A stretch of DNA of 64,000 bases from Lysinibacter sp. HNR (GTDB lineage Bacteria; Actinomycetota; Actinomycetes; Actinomycetales; Microbacteriaceae): NCBI RefSeq assembly GCF_029760935.1, contig NZ_CP121684.1, positions 2,666,001-2,730,000 of the forward strand. The letters run 5' to 3'. Below, piece after piece: positions 1-8,114 of the stretch (its first letter is position 1; every line of letters begins with the position of its first letter). A program made the position numbers and the translations under genes. Below the pieces are notes generated by a model. The model did not search any database. It was not told the DNA's origin and saw nothing but the letters and a program-made list of their open reading frames with translations.

Positions 1-488
1 TCTCCGAAATAAAAAGCCTGGCTCACGCTGTGGTCAGCAGAACCCTGAAAAGACTCGGGAGCACTCTCTGCCAATCGCACCAGCGTAGTTGCCAAAGAAG
101 CTTCATCAGGATAGAGAATGGCGGAGTGGTAGAGTCCGGGCTCAGAAGCGGTTGGGGCAGGTGAATCCAGATCTTCAACCAGGCTGATGAGCTCATTTCC
201 GCCCAGCCCAAGCACGGTAGAATTCTCCGTCGACTCCATGACCTCAAGGCCAACCTTATTACCGTAATAGTCGCTGAGCCCCTCTACGTCACCCGTGACG
301 ATCTCAACAACACCCATCTGAGTCTTATCTCCCAAGACCCCCGAAGCCGAGGCGGGCTGCCCACTGGAAGATATCCACAACCAACCGCCGCCACCCATTA
401 GGGCAAGAACCGTTACGGCAGTGATTCCCCAAAAAACCTTTCGTAGGCTGCGAGGATTGGGGGCTGAATTATTTTTCGAGGGGGTCAT
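1..488 (-). CDS. Membrane-anchored VOC/glyoxalase-family protein (partial, C-terminus outside window)
   Basis: Reading leftward from ATG at 486-488, the frame stays open to the window edge (about 162 codons). The N-terminus is polar (MTPSKNNSAPNPRSLRK), followed by one hydrophobic segment (about residues 18-40) that acts as a signal anchor. After it come VOC-fold sequences: MGVVEIVTGDVEGLSDYYGN, then VGLEVMESTENSTVLGLG, then the start of a second half with YHSAILYP and FQGSADHSVSQAFYFG, as in CatE/glyoxalase-type proteins where the His and later Glu bind a metal. Substrate cannot be told. The membrane anchor is unusual for the fold, which is normally cytosolic. The C-terminal half is missing only because the window ends. 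Confidence 0.72.
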   Translation of the reverse strand, partial: MTPSKNNSAPNPRSLRKVFWGITAVTVLALMGGGGWLWISSSGQPASASGVLGDKTQMGVVEIVTGDVEGLSDYYGNKVGLEVMESTENSTVLGLGGNELISLVEDLDSPAPTASEPGLYHSAILYPDEASLATTLVRLAESAPESFQGSADHSVSQAFYFG

Positions 489-622
489 CCTTCTATATAA
501 CCACCTCTATACCCCCTTCATTCCTGTGAAAGCCCACCACAAAGAAGATTGTTCCTACCACCCCACTAGAGTGTTACTGGCTCAACAGTAGTGTAAAGCT
601 TTCTAGAAAGATCCTATAGATG

Positions 623-967
623 TCAAGTCGTTCCGAGGTCGGTTCTCAGATCGTGGAAAACTTCGCGTTTGATAAAGAGCTTAAGGCATCTGAACACATC
701 TTTCTTAGAGAGACCCTCACTGAGCCTGCGCTGCATATAGTCAATGGTTCGGGCGTCGTATCGGCACCTGACTGCAGCCATCATATGGAACACACGATTG
801 ACTTTCCGGTTACAACCCCGGTGGAGTCTACGATGGCTCTTACTAGAGGACACGGATACAGGTGCGGTTCTAAACGCAGCCTCGCTATGGACCCGATCCG
901 TCGCATCCAATTTAATGTGCAGGAGATCTCTCACTGTACGAGTCCTCCACAAGGTAAGCGGTGACAC
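623..967 (-). pseudogene. IS110-family transposase C-terminal relic
   Basis: The leftward frame carries the C-terminal Transposase_20-like end of an IS110-family transposase: TAPVSVSSSKSHRRLHRG, NRKVNR.FHMMAAVR, YDARTIDYMQRR and EGLSKKDVFRCLKLFIKREV. IS110 enzymes normally have about 350-400 residues, with an N-terminal RuvC-like DEDD domain. Only about 100 residues remain here, and the DEDD domain is absent upstream (968-1180 is broken in all frames). Several conserved positions look substituted (NRVFHMMAAV, RCRYD). I see no intact ends. I read this as a dead insertion-sequence remnant. Confidence 0.62.
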
Positions 968-1274
968 TCACGAGCAGAAGTACTCACCATCTGACTCCTG
1001 CGAGTCGTGATAACGGAACAGGCTGAGTCTGCGATTTTCCCGTATACGACACCGTAGGTGAGGCCCTGAATGAGTTTATCGAATGCTATACGATCTGGTA
1101 TTCGTGAACGGTAGCACCCAGAGGAAGTCGATTCGTGGTTGGCAGAAGGGCCATTGCAAATTGATGCCAAGCACAAGACAGCGCGGTGCCTCTCTTCGTT
1201 TGGAAAAAGACACCGCGCTTTTCAAGCTATTTATATAGCCTATGTTCTGCGGTTTACTCGCAAGCCCTATCTAG
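968..1274. other. Stretch without a recognisable gene
   Basis: No frame in this roughly 300-base stretch gives a convincing protein. Short leftward pieces next to the IS110 relic may be its further decayed upstream part, but I could not match them to the RuvC-like domain. No RNA gene or clear repeat was seen. Confidence 0.4.
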
Positions 1275-1475
1275 TTAGGATTCCTTTGTGTTGCGACGAA
1301 GGCGAAGAACTACGCCAAGACCAGCCAATGCTGACACAAGAACTCCTGCTAGCCATCCCATATCTTCTGCACCAGTTTGGGCCAGTGCATCCGAGTTTGC
1401 CTGAGGAGCAACACTGAACGCGGGAAAAGCTCCCGCACGGAAAGCAGAATAAACAACATCCCATACGTCCCATTG
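1275..1475 (-). pseudogene. LAxTG cell-wall sorting signal fragment of a surface protein
   Basis: A leftward frame of 66 residues, opened by a stop at 1476-1478 and closed by TAA at 1275-1277, ends in a textbook sorting signal: LAQTG, then a hydrophobic stretch (MGWLAGVLVSALAGLGVV) and a basic tail (LRLRRNTKES). LAxTG is the motif used by class E sortases of high-GC actinobacteria. The part before it (QWDVWDVVYSAFRAGAFPAF) looks like the end of a folded extracellular domain. No start codon or upstream domain remains, so this is the tail of a lost wall-anchored protein. Confidence 0.6.
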
Positions 1476-1518
1476 TCACTTCCAGGAAAAAATAGCTAAA
1501 ACTTAACCCTGTCACGAA

Positions 1519-1547
1519 TTGACGAGAACCACCCGCAGGCGTATTGT
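1519..1547 (+). promoter_or_regulatory. Sigma70-type promoter for the M-box/mgtA transcript
   Basis: TTGACG at 1519-1524 and TATTGT at 1542-1547 are separated by 17 bases. The predicted start, near 1553-1555, coincides with the 5' edge of the M-box. Position and spacing make it the obvious promoter of the magnesium operon. Confidence 0.6.
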
Positions 1548-1550
1548 GGG

Positions 1551-1740
1551 TATGCAGCACCTCGTTAGGCGAGGCTCCTGCACGAACACAGGCCACTGAT
1601 CTGACGACATCGAGAGATGCCCAAGGTTAGGACAGGTCTCCCCGGTTTAAGGGGTTACCCAAAGTGGCTTCCGCAAATTTTTACTGAGCGGATAAGTCGT
1701 GCAGTGCCAAAGCTCTTACGTGGAGGTGAAGGCTACCCAC
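1551..1740 (+). ncRNA. M-box (ykoK) Mg2+-sensing riboswitch upstream of mgtA
   Basis: The segment contains the conserved blocks of the M-box aptamer in order. The 5' block is CTCGTTAGGCGAGGCTCCTG at 1561-1580. The middle block is GACATCGAGAGATGCCCAAG, about 1605-1625. The 3' block is CAGTGCCAAAGCTC (from about 1702) followed by GGAGGTGAAGG. These match the B. subtilis ykoK/mgtE leader pattern (GUUAGGUGAGGCUCCU ... CAGUGCUAAAGCUCUACG). M-box RNAs fold when Mg2+ is plentiful and shut off downstream Mg2+ importer genes. The neighbour is an MgtA-type ATPase, which fits. About 300 bases lie between aptamer and gene, so the expression platform is long. A short GC hairpin near 1866 may be its terminator. 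Confidence 0.85.
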
Positions 1741-1865
1741 TCGGCCACGGGTGTGACCGGCCTTTTGCTGTGGAGGCACGCGCATTTGCCGTGCCCACAA
1801 AACCCGAGCCTGAGGAGGTGGACCCCCGTGGACGACCCGCATAGTCGTTCTAGCTACGCCGCCGC

Positions 1866-1880
1866 AACCCCGCAGGGGTT
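1866..1880 (+). terminator. Short GC hairpin in the mgtA leader, possible riboswitch terminator
   Basis: AACCCC / GGGGTT arms (6 bp, 3-base loop) are followed by TCTCC. It lies between the M-box and mgtA, where a regulated terminator would be expected. The stem is short and there is no real U-run, so the call is tentative. The rest of 1746-2046 holds no gene I can support. Confidence 0.3.
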
Positions 1881-2046
1881 TCTCCCCACGGTGATTCTCT
1901 CGCGCCAGTAGCGTCGGCTTTCACATTCTCGTTCGCGTTACCAGGGTATCTAGCCCGACGCGTTCCTCAGTGTGCGCTACACAATACTGTGCAGCGCTGT
2001 CTGAAGTGCGCCCAAAATGTAACGCATCAGCCACAAAGGCAGAAAA

Positions 2047-4809
2047 ATGAAGTTTCCAAACGCCGCGGATCGCTCCGCAATCATCGCAGGAGCGGGCACA
2101 GTCAACGCTCCAACACCACCGAGAACACCGCGTAAAAACAACAAAAAGAATGAAACGACCGGCCAGAAAACGCTCCTCAGCGAGCAGCAGCAGCTGGCCC
2201 TGAGAGATGCGGCGATTCTGCCCTTCGACTCATCTTTAGCGCACCAAGAAACAACCATTGAGGGCCTCACCCCACGAGTTGCGGCAGAACGCCTCGAACA
2301 GTTTGGCCGAAATGAGGTCGACCACGACAAGCCGGCCCCGGCAATCGTGCAGTTTATTCGGACGTTCAAAAACCCGTTTATCATCATCCTCTCCTTTCTG
2401 CTCGTGATCATGATCTTCACCGACATCATCTGGGCCGACCCGGAAGAGGGTGTGGACTACACGGGCGTGATAACTATTGCCCTGATGGTTCTGGTGAGCG
2501 CTTCTCTCAGGTTTTGGCAGGAATTCCGTTCCGGTCGTTCCGCAGAAGCACTCAAGGCTATGGTGCGCACCACGTCGGCGGTCACGCGCTCACGGAACGG
2601 TGTCTCGGTAACTCGAGAGATTCCCATCGAGGGGATCGTTCCCGGCGACATCATCCAGCTTGCCGCGGGCGACATGATCCCCGCGGACGTGCGCATCATC
2701 CGTTCAAAAGACCTTCAGGTGAACCAATCGATGCTCACGGGAGAATCACTCCCCACAGAAAAGAGCCCCGAACACCTGGTTGCCCTCAACACCAAAGATC
2801 TTCTTGAGGCCACCAACCTGGGCTTTATGGGAACCTCTGTGGTCAGTGGTTCGGGAACCGCCGTGGTCCTCGGAACCGGAACCAATAGCTACTTTGGAAG
2901 CATGTCGTCAAGCATCACGGGTGCACGGCCCGAGACCAGCTTCGACGTGGGAATCCGCAAGGTAAGCTTCCTCCTCATCCGCTTTATGCTGGTTATGGTT
3001 CCAGTAGTCTTCATCATCAACGGAATAACCAAAGACTGGGGCAGCGCCTTCCTCTTTGGAGTCACCGTAGCGGTGGGACTCACCCCCGAAATGCTGCCGC
3101 TCATCGTGACCGCCAACCTGGCAAAGGGTGCGCAGTACATGTCCCGCCGCAAGGTTATAGTGAAGCGACTCAACAGCATCCAAAACCTTGGGGCCATGGA
3201 TGTGCTCTGCACCGACAAAACCGGAACCCTCACCGAGGACCGCATCGTGTTAGAGCGCCACCTTGACCTGAAGGGAAACACAAGCGAAGAGACGCTGTTA
3301 CTCGCAACCGCAAACGCACACTTCCAGACGGGTCTACGAAACCTGCTCGACCGCGCAATCATCGATGCCGCCGGCGAAGACACCCTCGACCGGGTACTCC
3401 TCACCTATGACCTGGTTGATGAGATGCCCTTCGACTTTATGCGCCGCCGGATGTCGGTGGTGGTGGGTGATAGCAAACAGCACCTCATTATCACCAAGGG
3501 TGCCGCAGAAGAGGTACTCTCAGTGTGCACCACGGAGCAGTACGACGGTGCGGTTCAAACACTCACCTCGGCCCGCAAAAAAGAGATTCGCGAGCTGATC
3601 GCCGAGAACAACTCCCTGGGAATGCGAGTGCTGGCTCTTGCCACAAAGAGCATCACGCCCATCCCACAAGAAGGATCCGAGGCCGACTACTTCACCAGCG
3701 ACGAGAGCGACATGACACTCGTGGGACTCCTAGCGTTCCTCGACCCGCCCAAAGCCTCCGCCGCCGAAGCAATCAAAAGCCTCCAGAGCCACGGAACCCA
3801 GGTGAAGGTCATCACGGGTGATAACGAGCTAGTCGCCGAAACGGTGTGCCGCGACGTGGGAATCGACGTGGGAAACATCGTTCTGGGAAACCAAATCGAA
3901 GACCTGAGCGACGAAGAACTGATCGAGCTAGCCAAAAACACCACGGTTTTTGCCAAGATAAACCCCTTACAAAAAGCTCGGATCGTAGAGTCACTGCGTG
4001 CGGGTGATCACGTGGTGGGATTCCTCGGGGACGGCATTAACGATGCCGCGGCCCTGCGTGCAGCAGACGTAGGAATCTCGGTTGACACGGCGGTTGATAT
4101 TGCCAAGGAATCCGCGGACATCATCCTACTCGAAAAGGATCTTACGGTTCTCGAGAAGGGTGTGCTGGAGGGGCGCCGCACCTTTGGCAACACCATGAAG
4201 TACATCAAGATGACCGCCTCCTCCAACTTTGGAAATATGTTCTCCGTGTTGGTGGCCAGCGCCATGCTGCCCTTCATCCCCATGATCCCGATTGTTGTGC
4301 TGGTGCAGAACCTGGCCTACGACCTGGCGATGCTCACCATGCCCTGGGACCGAGTAGACGACGAATACCTGAAGAAGCCACGCAAGTGGGAGACCAAGAG
4401 CATGGCACACTTCATGATTCGCATCGGGCCGATCAGCTCGATATTCGATATCACAACTTTTGCGCTCATGTGGTTTATCTTCCAGGCTAATTCGCCTGAG
4501 CACGCGGCCCTGTTCCAATCCGGATGGTTTATCGAGTCAATCATCTCGCAGACGCTGATCGTACACATGATCCGCACCCGCAAGATACCCTTCATCCAGT
4601 CGCGCGCAAGCCTGCCGGTAATGCTCGCAACGGGAGCTGTCTGCATATTTGGCCTCATCCTACCCTTCACCAACTGGGGTGCAAGCCTCGGGCTGGTGCC
4701 CCTCCCCATGTCCTACTTCCCGTGGCTCGTCGCAACCCTTCTGGCCTACTGCCTCCTCACGCAGTACTTCAAGGTGCGATTCGTCAAGAAGTTTGACACC
4801 TGGATCTAA
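2047..4809 (+). CDS. mgtA: Mg2+-importing P-type ATPase MgtA
   Basis: This membrane pump of the P3B class (920 residues; E. coli MgtA about 900) moves Mg2+ into the cell at the expense of ATP. Visible motifs are the actuator loop LTGESLPTEKS, the phosphorylation site DKTGTLTED with Asp near residue 390, the KGAAEEV nucleotide-binding motif, and the hinge GDGINDAAALRAADVGISVD near residue 660. The ten membrane spans include IRFMLVMVPVVFIINGITKD and the PEMLPLIVTANLAKGA segment typical of MgtA. The first 40 residues are a polar extension rich in Asn, Lys and Pro. The start is supported by a purine run (AGGCAGAAAA). It lies downstream of an M-box riboswitch and upstream of mgtC, so low Mg2+ is the probable inducer. 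Confidence 0.95.
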   Translation: MKFPNAADRSAIIAGAGTVNAPTPPRTPRKNNKKNETTGQKTLLSEQQQLALRDAAILPFDSSLAHQETTIEGLTPRVAAERLEQFGRNEVDHDKPAPAIVQFIRTFKNPFIIILSFLLVIMIFTDIIWADPEEGVDYTGVITIALMVLVSASLRFWQEFRSGRSAEALKAMVRTTSAVTRSRNGVSVTREIPIEGIVPGDIIQLAAGDMIPADVRIIRSKDLQVNQSMLTGESLPTEKSPEHLVALNTKDLLEATNLGFMGTSVVSGSGTAVVLGTGTNSYFGSMSSSITGARPETSFDVGIRKVSFLLIRFMLVMVPVVFIINGITKDWGSAFLFGVTVAVGLTPEMLPLIVTANLAKGAQYMSRRKVIVKRLNSIQNLGAMDVLCTDKTGTLTEDRIVLERHLDLKGNTSEETLLLATANAHFQTGLRNLLDRAIIDAAGEDTLDRVLLTYDLVDEMPFDFMRRRMSVVVGDSKQHLIITKGAAEEVLSVCTTEQYDGAVQTLTSARKKEIRELIAENNSLGMRVLALATKSITPIPQEGSEADYFTSDESDMTLVGLLAFLDPPKASAAEAIKSLQSHGTQVKVITGDNELVAETVCRDVGIDVGNIVLGNQIEDLSDEELIELAKNTTVFAKINPLQKARIVESLRAGDHVVGFLGDGINDAAALRAADVGISVDTAVDIAKESADIILLEKDLTVLEKGVLEGRRTFGNTMKYIKMTASSNFGNMFSVLVASAMLPFIPMIPIVVLVQNLAYDLAMLTMPWDRVDDEYLKKPRKWETKSMAHFMIRIGPISSIFDITTFALMWFIFQANSPEHAALFQSGWFIESIISQTLIVHMIRTRKIPFIQSRASLPVMLATGAVCIFGLILPFTNWGASLGLVPLPMSYFPWLVATLLAYCLLTQYFKVRFVKKFDTWI

Positions 4810-4836
4810 ATCGCTATAAAGATACGATCCGCAACA

Positions 4837-4874
4837 GGTGCGGCCCGGCTTATTCTCCCGAGCCGGGCCGCACC
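4837..4874 (+). terminator. Perfect 14-bp inverted repeat between mgtA and mgtC
   Basis: GGTGCGGCCCGGCT (4837-4850) and AGCCGGGCCGCACC (4861-4874) are perfectly complementary with a 10-base loop. No U-run follows, so this may be a partial terminator or an mRNA-stabilising stem that sets mgtC expression below or apart from mgtA. Confidence 0.6.
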
Positions 4875-4900
4875 CTCAATTACACAAGAAAGGAATCATC

Positions 4901-5611
4901 ATGGACATCCTCGAGTATGTTCTGCGAGCCGGAGCCGCTCTGATCCTCGGCGGTGCAATTGGGTTTGAACGCCAGTGGCGCGCACGGACCGCCGGTCTAC
5001 GCACAAACGCTCTGGTTTCCCTTGGCTCCGCGCTCTTTGTATTAATGGGGGCCTTCAGCTTCAGCGGCCCCGGGGCCGACCCCACCCGTGTCGCCGCGCA
5101 GGTTGTCTCCGGCATCGGATTTCTTGGTGCCGGGGTCATCATGAAGCGGGGCAGCGGAATCTCAGGCATCAACACGGCCGCAACACTCTGGGCCTCAGCC
5201 GCCGTTGGCACCCTCGCCGGTGCCGGGATGTATACGGTGGCGGCCTTTGGGACACTCGCTGTGCTCTGCACAAACGTGCTGCTGCGCAGCCTCACCCAGC
5301 GCATGGACCGCTCACCCCTCACCCGAGGTCGTGAAGAGCCAGCCGCAGAATACAGCTTTGAGGTGATCTGCCCCGCGATCCGTGAGCCCGAAACCCGCGA
5401 CCTGCTTTTTGAAGCGGTTCGGCTCACCCGGTTTAACATTCGCAAAATTGCCTCAACCGATCTTCCCAACAGCCCCAATGTGGCAATTGTGGCCACACTC
5501 CTGGCCCAGAAGCGGGACGACGAGCTGCTCGAAACGGCAATCGAACGTGTTATTACCGAACCCGCTGTCTCCAGCGTGCGCTGGTCCGTGCAGGAACACA
5601 TGGATGATTAG
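4901..5611 (+). CDS. mgtC: MgtC/SapB-family membrane protein
   Basis: 236 residues, a little over the usual 215-230. The N-terminal half has four to five hydrophobic segments with the MgtC signature GGAIGFERQWRARTAGLRTN, GADPTRVAAQVVSGIGFLGA and GSGISGINTAATLWASAAVG. The cytosolic C-terminal half (after LTQRMDR) resembles the ACT-like domain of larger MgtC proteins (EVICPAIREPETRDLLFEAV). MgtC proteins are linked to growth in low Mg2+ and to control of ATP or phosphate balance; they are not proven Mg2+ carriers. Start at 4901 follows AAGAAAGGA at 4887-4895. It sits behind mgtA and is probably co-regulated through the M-box transcript. Confidence 0.92.
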   Translation: MDILEYVLRAGAALILGGAIGFERQWRARTAGLRTNALVSLGSALFVLMGAFSFSGPGADPTRVAAQVVSGIGFLGAGVIMKRGSGISGINTAATLWASAAVGTLAGAGMYTVAAFGTLAVLCTNVLLRSLTQRMDRSPLTRGREEPAAEYSFEVICPAIREPETRDLLFEAVRLTRFNIRKIASTDLPNSPNVAIVATLLAQKRDDELLETAIERVITEPAVSSVRWSVQEHMDD

Positions 5612-5612
5612 G

Positions 5613-5963
5613 TTACGCCCAGCCCAACTCTTCTAACTGTTTATCGTCCAGCCCAAAATAGTGGCCAATCTCGTGCACCAGAGTTACCCGAACCCTCGCC
5701 CGTAGATCTTCAAGCGACAGGCTGTGCTGCTGAATGTTGTTCTGATAGAGAGTGATGCGATCGGGCAGTTCACCGTACCCATACATGCCACGGTTAGTGA
5801 GGGGATGCCCGCAGTATAGGCCGTAGAGTCGGGGGCGTTGCTCGGGCGGTTGGTTCTCGATAAAGATCACAACATTGTCGAGGTTGCCAAACATGGTGTC
5901 AGGAATGGCGTCGTACTCTTCCGTAACGATCTTCTCAAAATCTTCGTCGCTGATCTTTACCAT
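5613..5963 (-). CDS. Small metallopeptidase-family protein (zincin, PF06262-like)
   Basis: 116 residues with the zinc-binding motif HEIGHYFGLDDKQLEELGW near the C-terminus, where the two His of HExxH and the following Asp are expected zinc ligands and Glu is the catalytic base. The N-terminus (ISDEDFEKIVTEEYDAIPD) and the middle (PDRITLYQNNI) match this actinobacterial minimal zincin family, whose substrates are unknown. There is no signal peptide, so it is cytosolic. It is convergent with mgtC, with one base between the stops. Confidence 0.88.
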   Translation of the reverse strand: MVKISDEDFEKIVTEEYDAIPDTMFGNLDNVVIFIENQPPEQRPRLYGLYCGHPLTNRGMYGYGELPDRITLYQNNIQQHSLSLEDLRARVRVTLVHEIGHYFGLDDKQLEELGWA

Positions 5964-5996
5964 GGTTCAATCCTGACACACCCGCGCCCAAGTCTG

Positions 5997-7427
5997 CTAT
6001 CCCCGAGACTCCGCGGCCAAGAGAGCAAAAGCATCCTCCACATTGCCAAAGAAGAGCGAAGTAGCGGCCAGGTCCTGGGGGTTTTCAGAGGCACCCTGAA
6101 TCGTCACCACGTAGGCATCACCCTTTTCGTCCTCCAGATACCAGGAGCCCGCCAACTCCCCGGGTGCGCTTCCACCCTTAAACGCGGTGTAGACCCAGCC
6201 ATCACCGAGGGTGAGACCCGCTCCCGGATTCAACGAGAGGATGTCGCGAACAGGGGCACCCGCGTCCGTCTGTGCAACCTCCTGTAGGTAGGTATGGGCG
6301 CTGACCAGATCCGACGGGTCGGCAAACCAGTCAAGACCGTATTGCCATACCGCGTCGGTCACGTTCTCTACCGGAACGTTAAGGGGTCCGCCAGGAAGCG
6401 CTGCAAGCAGGTCGAGACGCTCGGCCCTGTTGCCTTTCTCCCACCGCTCGCGGAGGCTCTTGTCACCGGACCAGCCGAGCTGGGACACCTCACGGGAGTT
6501 CAGGAACGGGGTGTTCAGGGCGGGGTCATGGTGGCCCATAGCTTTCATCGCCGCCGTGACGGCATCACGGCCGACCCGGTTAAAGAGCAGGTCGGTAGCC
6601 GTGTTATCACTCAGCGAGATCATCTTGGCAGCGGCATCACGGACAGAAACCTGCGTTCCCTCGGCGGCGTCCTGGAGCTCACCGGGCGGCAGGCTCTTCG
6701 CGCCTTCCGTCACTGTGAGGGTATCGTCCCAGGAGAGTTCTCCACTCGCAACAGCCTCCACAACAGCACCAAGAACATAGAGCTTAAAAATAGAACCGAT
6801 AGGCAACACCTTATCTCCGTGAGCGTCAAACACGCCCCCGGGGTCGTCGCCCACCCGGGTGACGGTCAAGCTCGCATCAAAGGGCAGGGCATCGATGTTC
6901 TGAGAGAGCTCTTTCCAGGAGGTCGCCGGGGTGCGGGTTTCGGTAGCCTGACCAAAAAATAGCCCGTGGATAAGGCCCTGACCATCAACCGCAATACTCA
7001 TGTCGACCCCCGGTCCGCTAGAACCATACATGGTGACAATCATTTGAACCTCCGAGGTCTCCTGAACAATCGTAGGAACCCACTCCCGCTGCGCGCGGAG
7101 CCCGTTCAGAATTGCCGCCAGGTCAACCGCGGGAGCCTGATCGAGCATCACCTGCGCAAAGTGCGAGGCAACCTCCTCCGGACTCACCTCCTGTGGCCTG
7201 TTCAAGGTGTCCAACACCCACTGCCCCTGAACCCCCACAACGGTCTGCGGCAGACTTACCGGCACCCGGTTGACGGATGTGGTGGGTGCGCCCGACGGCT
7301 TGGGTTCTGTCGCCGCACAACCCGCGAAAACCAACATTCCTGCGAGCAAGGCAGCGGAGATCCGTGCCCGGCGAGAACGGAAAATAGCGCGGGAACGGGC
7401 AGCGGTTGGGGGTTGAAAGTGGCTCAT
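5997..7427 (-). CDS. Class A beta-lactamase-like serine hydrolase lipoprotein
   Basis: 476 residues with a lipoprotein signal (LLAGMLVFAGCAA, lipobox Cys near residue 37). The C-terminal domain has all three class A/PBP active-site motifs: SxxK in PIGSIFKLYVLG, SDN in SLSDNTATDLLF and KGG in AFKGGSAPGELAG. Before it is a domain of about 150 residues (VSPEEVASHFAQVML) resembling the NTF2-like or DUF4878-type module often fused to such hydrolases. It would act at the outer face of the membrane on a beta-lactam or a peptidoglycan-related substrate. No Glu166-type omega loop was confirmed by eye, so resistance should not be assumed. The ATG at 7425-7427 was chosen over the preceding GTG because of GAGG spacing. 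Confidence 0.82.
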   Translation of the reverse strand: MSHFQPPTAARSRAIFRSRRARISAALLAGMLVFAGCAATEPKPSGAPTTSVNRVPVSLPQTVVGVQGQWVLDTLNRPQEVSPEEVASHFAQVMLDQAPAVDLAAILNGLRAQREWVPTIVQETSEVQMIVTMYGSSGPGVDMSIAVDGQGLIHGLFFGQATETRTPATSWKELSQNIDALPFDASLTVTRVGDDPGGVFDAHGDKVLPIGSIFKLYVLGAVVEAVASGELSWDDTLTVTEGAKSLPPGELQDAAEGTQVSVRDAAAKMISLSDNTATDLLFNRVGRDAVTAAMKAMGHHDPALNTPFLNSREVSQLGWSGDKSLRERWEKGNRAERLDLLAALPGGPLNVPVENVTDAVWQYGLDWFADPSDLVSAHTYLQEVAQTDAGAPVRDILSLNPGAGLTLGDGWVYTAFKGGSAPGELAGSWYLEDEKGDAYVVTIQGASENPQDLAATSLFFGNVEDAFALLAAESRG

Positions 7428-7577
7428 CACACCTCAAGTATGACTGAAAACACTACAAGCCGGAGCTAAAAGATATCTTTATCCGGGCCGTCCCAGCAAC
7501 GGGCCATCCACATTTCCCTGGCCCACGGCCCTAGGCGGGTCGATTGGTTCACTCCGAACGGTTAACGTGAAACCAAT

Positions 7578-7900
7578 CTATAAATCAGGCTCGGCAAAGT
7601 AGGGATATCGAATCGTTCGCGCAACCCTGGCCGCCATAAAAGTACCCAGTATCACGGAGACAAGAAAGAGTGCAGCTGAGCAGACAAAAGTTGAAACCGC
7701 CATTTCTACCGGCAGCAGGAGACTAATGAAAGACCCTAAAACACCAACAACAGAGCCTCCCAGATGGGTAACCGCGCTGCAGCGTTACCACGTCTCCACG
7801 CTTCATCGGATGCCATAATCGAGGGGAGTCTCAATCCCGCTAAATTATTGATTCCCAAACGCCCGCGTGCCACTAGCTCAATGACAATCACGACAGCGGC
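7578..7900 (-). pseudogene. SdpI-family immunity-like membrane protein, frameshifted and lacking its own start
   Basis: Leftward translation gives an SdpI-type sequence in two frames. The first part (about 7780-7900) reads a hydrophobic stretch AAVVIVIELVARGRLG, then NNLAGLRLPSIMASDEAWRR, the family pattern GRNxxxGIRTxxTxxSDEAWRxGHR. The second part (7578-7784) reads AVTHLGGSVVGVLGSFISLL followed by a second hydrophobic segment and TFMAARVARTIR, ending at TAG 7578-7580. A CG dinucleotide duplication near 7773-7777 (CGCG) would account for the frame change. SdpI proteins are three- to four-span membrane proteins giving immunity to SDP-type toxins. The natural N-terminus is replaced by a duplicated cutC fragment (next entry). 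Confidence 0.6.
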
Positions 7901-8065
7901 AATAGCGTCCACAGTCACGCCCCCACCCGCCATGATCTGCACACCACCAGCTGCATGCTCCACCATTTGAGCAAGCAGATCTCGACCATCGATGCTCGCA
8001 GCGGCCTGACCCGACGTGAGAACCCTACCTAGTTCCTGGGCACGAACCTCGTCAAGAGTCGTGAG
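7901..8065 (-). pseudogene. 165-bp duplicated internal fragment of cutC
   Basis: 7901-8065 aligns without gaps to 10796-10960 inside the intact cutC gene, with roughly eight mismatches. It encodes the stretch with HAAGGVQIMAGGGVTVDAI, after which the sequence switches to the SdpI-like relic in the same frame. No cutC start or end is present. The two copies have the same orientation and bracket the HTTM/DUF5819 operon, so the islet sits between direct repeats. Confidence 0.9.
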
Positions 8066-8114
8066 ACGGAAGAAGACCTGTCTAACCCGCTAGGAACCCT
8101 AGCTACGGTCACTA

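Noticed and set aside
620-964. Plus-strand frame of 114 codons
   Set aside because: It is antisense to the recognisable IS110 transposase relic and has no family features.
1267-1596. Minus-strand frame of 109 codons
   Set aside because: It overlaps the M-box and is Cys/Ser-rich; the neighbouring frame carries the LAxTG tail, which is the real coding trace.
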